A stretch of DNA of 64,000 nt from Brachycybe producta (Eukaryota; Arthropoda; Diplopoda; Playtdesmida; Andrognathidae): assembly GCA_036925085.1 (NCBI GenBank), contig JAUPFP010000055.1, forward strand, positions 930,001 to 994,000. The letters run 5' to 3'. The notes under the pieces were generated by a model that saw only the letters and a list, made by a program, of their open reading frames with translations, was not told the DNA's origin and ran no database searches. The position numbers were made by a program, and so were the translations under genes. Below, piece after piece: positions 61,101 to 64,000 of this stretch. Position 1 is the first letter of the stretch. The number at the start of each line of letters is the position of its first letter.

Positions 61101-64000
61101 TGCAGGGATGTCTTCAATTCCGGTGTGCACTGCATGCTTCAAAAGTTACACCAGTTATTTCATTTTTTTTTTGTAGAATGGAGCTGTTATATGCATTGCA
61201 TTCCTTGTACAATCAGGAATGCATTGATGTCTTCAATTCCGGTGTGCACTGCAAGCTTCAAAAGTTACACCCACTCAAAGTAGGCATCATTGAAGTGTCT
61301 AAGCTTGCAAATGGATGTGTAAATTCTAAAATTTATTGCAAATAAACTAATTGATGTAGAATGAAGTTGTTAGATGCAATGCATTCCTTGAACATTCAGG
61401 AATGCAGGGATGTCTTCAATTCTGGTGTGCATTGCAAGCTTCAAAAGTTACACCAGTTCAAAGTAGGCATCATTGAAGTGTCTAAGCTTGCAAATGGATG
61501 TGTAAATTCTAAAATTCATTGCAAATAAACTAATTGATGTAGAATGAAGCTGTTAGATGCAATGCATTCTTTGAACATTCAGGAATGCAGGGATGTCTTC
61601 AATTCTGGTGTGCACTGCAAGCTTCAAAAGTTACACCCGTTCAAAGTAGGCATCATTGAAGTGTCTAAGCTTGCTCACGGATTTGTAACTTCTAAAATTC
61701 ACTGCAAATAATCTAATTGTTGTAGAATGAAGTTGTTAGATTCATTGCATTTCTTGGACATTCAGGAATGCAGGGATGTTTTCAATTCCGGTGTGCACTG
61801 CATGCTTCAAAAGTTACACCAGTTATTTCATTTTTTGCCATTTTTTGAAAAACTTCCAATATGGGTTCTTATGAAAAAATGTCATTTTTTGACAATTTTT
61901 AGTAATTCTTGTAGAATGGAGCTGTTAGATGCAATGCATTCTTTGAACATTCAGGAATGCAGGGATGTCTTCAATTCTGGTGTGCACTGCAAGCTTCAAA
62001 AGTTACACCCGTTCAAAGTAGGCATCATTAAAGTGTCTAAGCTTGCTCATGGATTTGTAACTTCTAAAATTCACTGCAAATGAAGTAATTGATGTAGAAT
62101 GAAGCTGTTAGATTCATTGCATTCCTTGGACATTCAGGAATGCAGGGATGTCTTCAATTCCGGTGTGCACTGCATGCTTCAAAAGTTACACCCGTTCAAA
62201 GTAGTCATCATTGAAGTGTCTAAGCTTGCTCATGGATTTGTAAATTCTAAAATTCATTGCAAATGAACTAATTGATGTAGAATGAAGCTGTTAGATACAA
62301 TGCATTCTTTGGACATTAAGGAATGCAGGGATGTCTCCATTTCTGGTGTGCACTGCAAGCTTCAAAAGTTACACCCATTCAAAGTAGGCATCATTGAAGT
62401 GTCTAAGCTTGCTCATAGATTTGTAAATTCTAAAATTCATTGCAAAAGAACTAATTGATGTAGAATGAAGCTGTTACATGCAATGCATCCCTTGGACATT
62501 CAGGAATGCAGGGATGTCTTCAATTCCGGTGTGCACTGCATGCTTCAAAAGTTACACTAGTTATTTCATTTTTTGCCATTTTTTGAAAAACTTCCAATAT
62601 GGGTACTTATGAAAAAATGTCATTGTTTGACAATTTTTACTAACTTTTGTAGAATGGAGCTGTTAAATTCATTGCATTTCTTGTACAATCAGGAATGCAG
62701 GGATGTCTTCAATTCCGGTGTGCACTGCAAGCTTCAAATGTTACACCCGTTCAAAGTAGGCATCATTGAAGTGTCTAAGCTTGCTCATGGATTTGTAACT
62801 TCTAAAATTCATTGCAAATGATCTAATTGTTGTAGAATGAAGTTGTTAGATGCAATGCATTCCTTGAACATTCAGGAATGCAGGGATGTCTTCAATTCCG
62901 GTGTGCACTGCAAGCTTCAAAAGTTACACCCACTCAAAGTAGGCATCATTGAAGTGTCTAAGCTTGCAAATGGATGTGTAAATTCTAAAATTCATTGCAA
63001 ATAAACTAATTGATGTAGAATGAAGTTGTTAGATGCAATGCATTCCTTGAACATTCAGGAATGCAGGGATGTCTTCAATTCCGGTGTGCACTGCAAGCTT
63101 CAAAAGTTACACCAGTTCAAAGTAGGCATCATTGAAGTGTCTAAGCTTGCAAATGGATGTGTAAATTCTAAAATTCATTGCAAATGAACTAATTGATGTA
63201 GAATGAAGCTGTTAGATGCAATGCATTCTTTGAACATTCAGGAATGCAGGGATGTCTTCAATTCTGGTGTGCACTGCAAGCTTCAAAAGTTACACCCGTT
63301 CAAAGTAGGCATCATTGAAGTGTCTAAGCTTGCTCATGGATTTGTAACTTCTAAAATTCATTGCAAATAATCTAATTGTTGTAGAATGAAGTTGTTAGAT
63401 TCATTGCATTCCTTGTACATTCAGGAATGCAGGGATGTTTTCAATTCCGGTGTGCACTGCATGCTTCAAAAGTTACAAAAGTTATTTCATTATTTGCCAT
63501 TTTTTGAAAAACTTCCAATATGGGTAATTATGAAAAAATGTCATTTTTTGACAATTTTTAGTAATTTTTGTAGAATGGAGCTGTTATATGCATTGCATTC
63601 CTTGTACAATCAGGAATACATTGATGTCTTCAATTCCGGTGTGCACTGCAAGATTCAAAAGTTACACCCATTCAAAGTAGGCATCATTGAAGTGTCTAAG
63701 CTTGCAAATGGATGTGTAAATTCTAAAATTCATTGCAAATGAACTAATTGTTGTAGAATGAAGTTGTTAGATGCAATGCATTCCTTGAACATTCAGGAAT
63801 GCCAGGATGTCTTCAATTCCGGTGTGCACGGCAAGCTTCAAAAGTTACACCCGTTCAAAGTAGGCATCATTGAAGTGTCTAAGCTTGCTCATGAATTTGT
63901 AACTTCTAAAATTCATTGCAAATGAACTAAATGATGTATAATGAAGCTGTTAGATTCATTGTATTCCTTGGTCATTCAGAAATGCATTGATGTCTTCAAT

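Larger units (their letters stand above)
47081..64000 (+). repeat. Satellite array, right zone
   Basis: The satellite resumes inside the monomer that was broken at 34447, beginning with the duplicated TCTG, and runs to the window end. Orientation and 183/189-bp periods are unchanged. Variants such as TATAATGAAG starts and GCAAATGGATGTG tails match the middle zone rather than the left zone. Kilobase blocks recur at offsets of 4169 and 7606 bp. No gene is seen. The array is cut by the window edge, so its full size is unknown. Confidence 0.95.

Overview
The window is eukaryotic, repeat-dominated DNA. It holds one long head-to-tail satellite array (1-34447 and 47081-64000) split by a single LTR retrotransposon (34448-47080). 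I found no host protein gene, rRNA, tRNA or CRISPR. The element is of the Ty3/gypsy type, and its pol resembles those of invertebrate animals, so an animal host is the best guess. The species cannot be named from the sequence. An array of this size with higher-order structure suggests centromeric, pericentromeric or subtelomeric heterochromatin; that location is inference.

Satellite: the basic (A) monomer is 183 bp, and about 280 monomers are present, all in one orientation. A second (B) type of 189-190 bp shares the first ~95 bp with A but has an unrelated A/T-tract-rich second half. A and B alternate in nested higher-order repeats (HORs). These include a 556-bp trimer (two A, one B), a 1666-bp 9-mer, a 2.7-kb block repeated at a 4994-bp offset, a nearly perfect 4801-bp 26-mer in tandem (9657-14457 and 14458-19258), a block repeated at 2217-2589 bp (19.6-23.9 kb), one at about 4029 bp (26-32 kb), a 1654-bp 9-mer (31.3-48.5 kb, the site of the insertion), and blocks offset by 4169 and 7606 bp on the right flank. 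Short ORFs (55-118 codons) recur because monomer lengths are multiples of three; they do not look like genes.

Retrotransposon: 12.6 kb, on the minus strand, with two 793-bp LTRs that differ at six sites by eye, flanked by a 4-bp target duplication (TCTG). It looks whole and young. From 5' to 3' in its own orientation it has the 5' LTR (46288-47080), a primer-binding site, a 630-bp leader packed with small hairpins, gag (591 codons, one CCHC knuckle), and one very long open frame (2852 codons). That frame carries protease, reverse transcriptase, RNase H and integrase, followed by about 1400 further codons. These comprise a basic tail, a linker with 44-residue repeats, a Ser/Lys/Arg-rich region and a compact C-terminal domain I do not recognise. 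A purine-rich tract and the 3' LTR (34448-35240) follow. The 3' module, the leader hairpin array, and the A/B monomer architecture with its dyad and phased T-tracts are the most interesting features.
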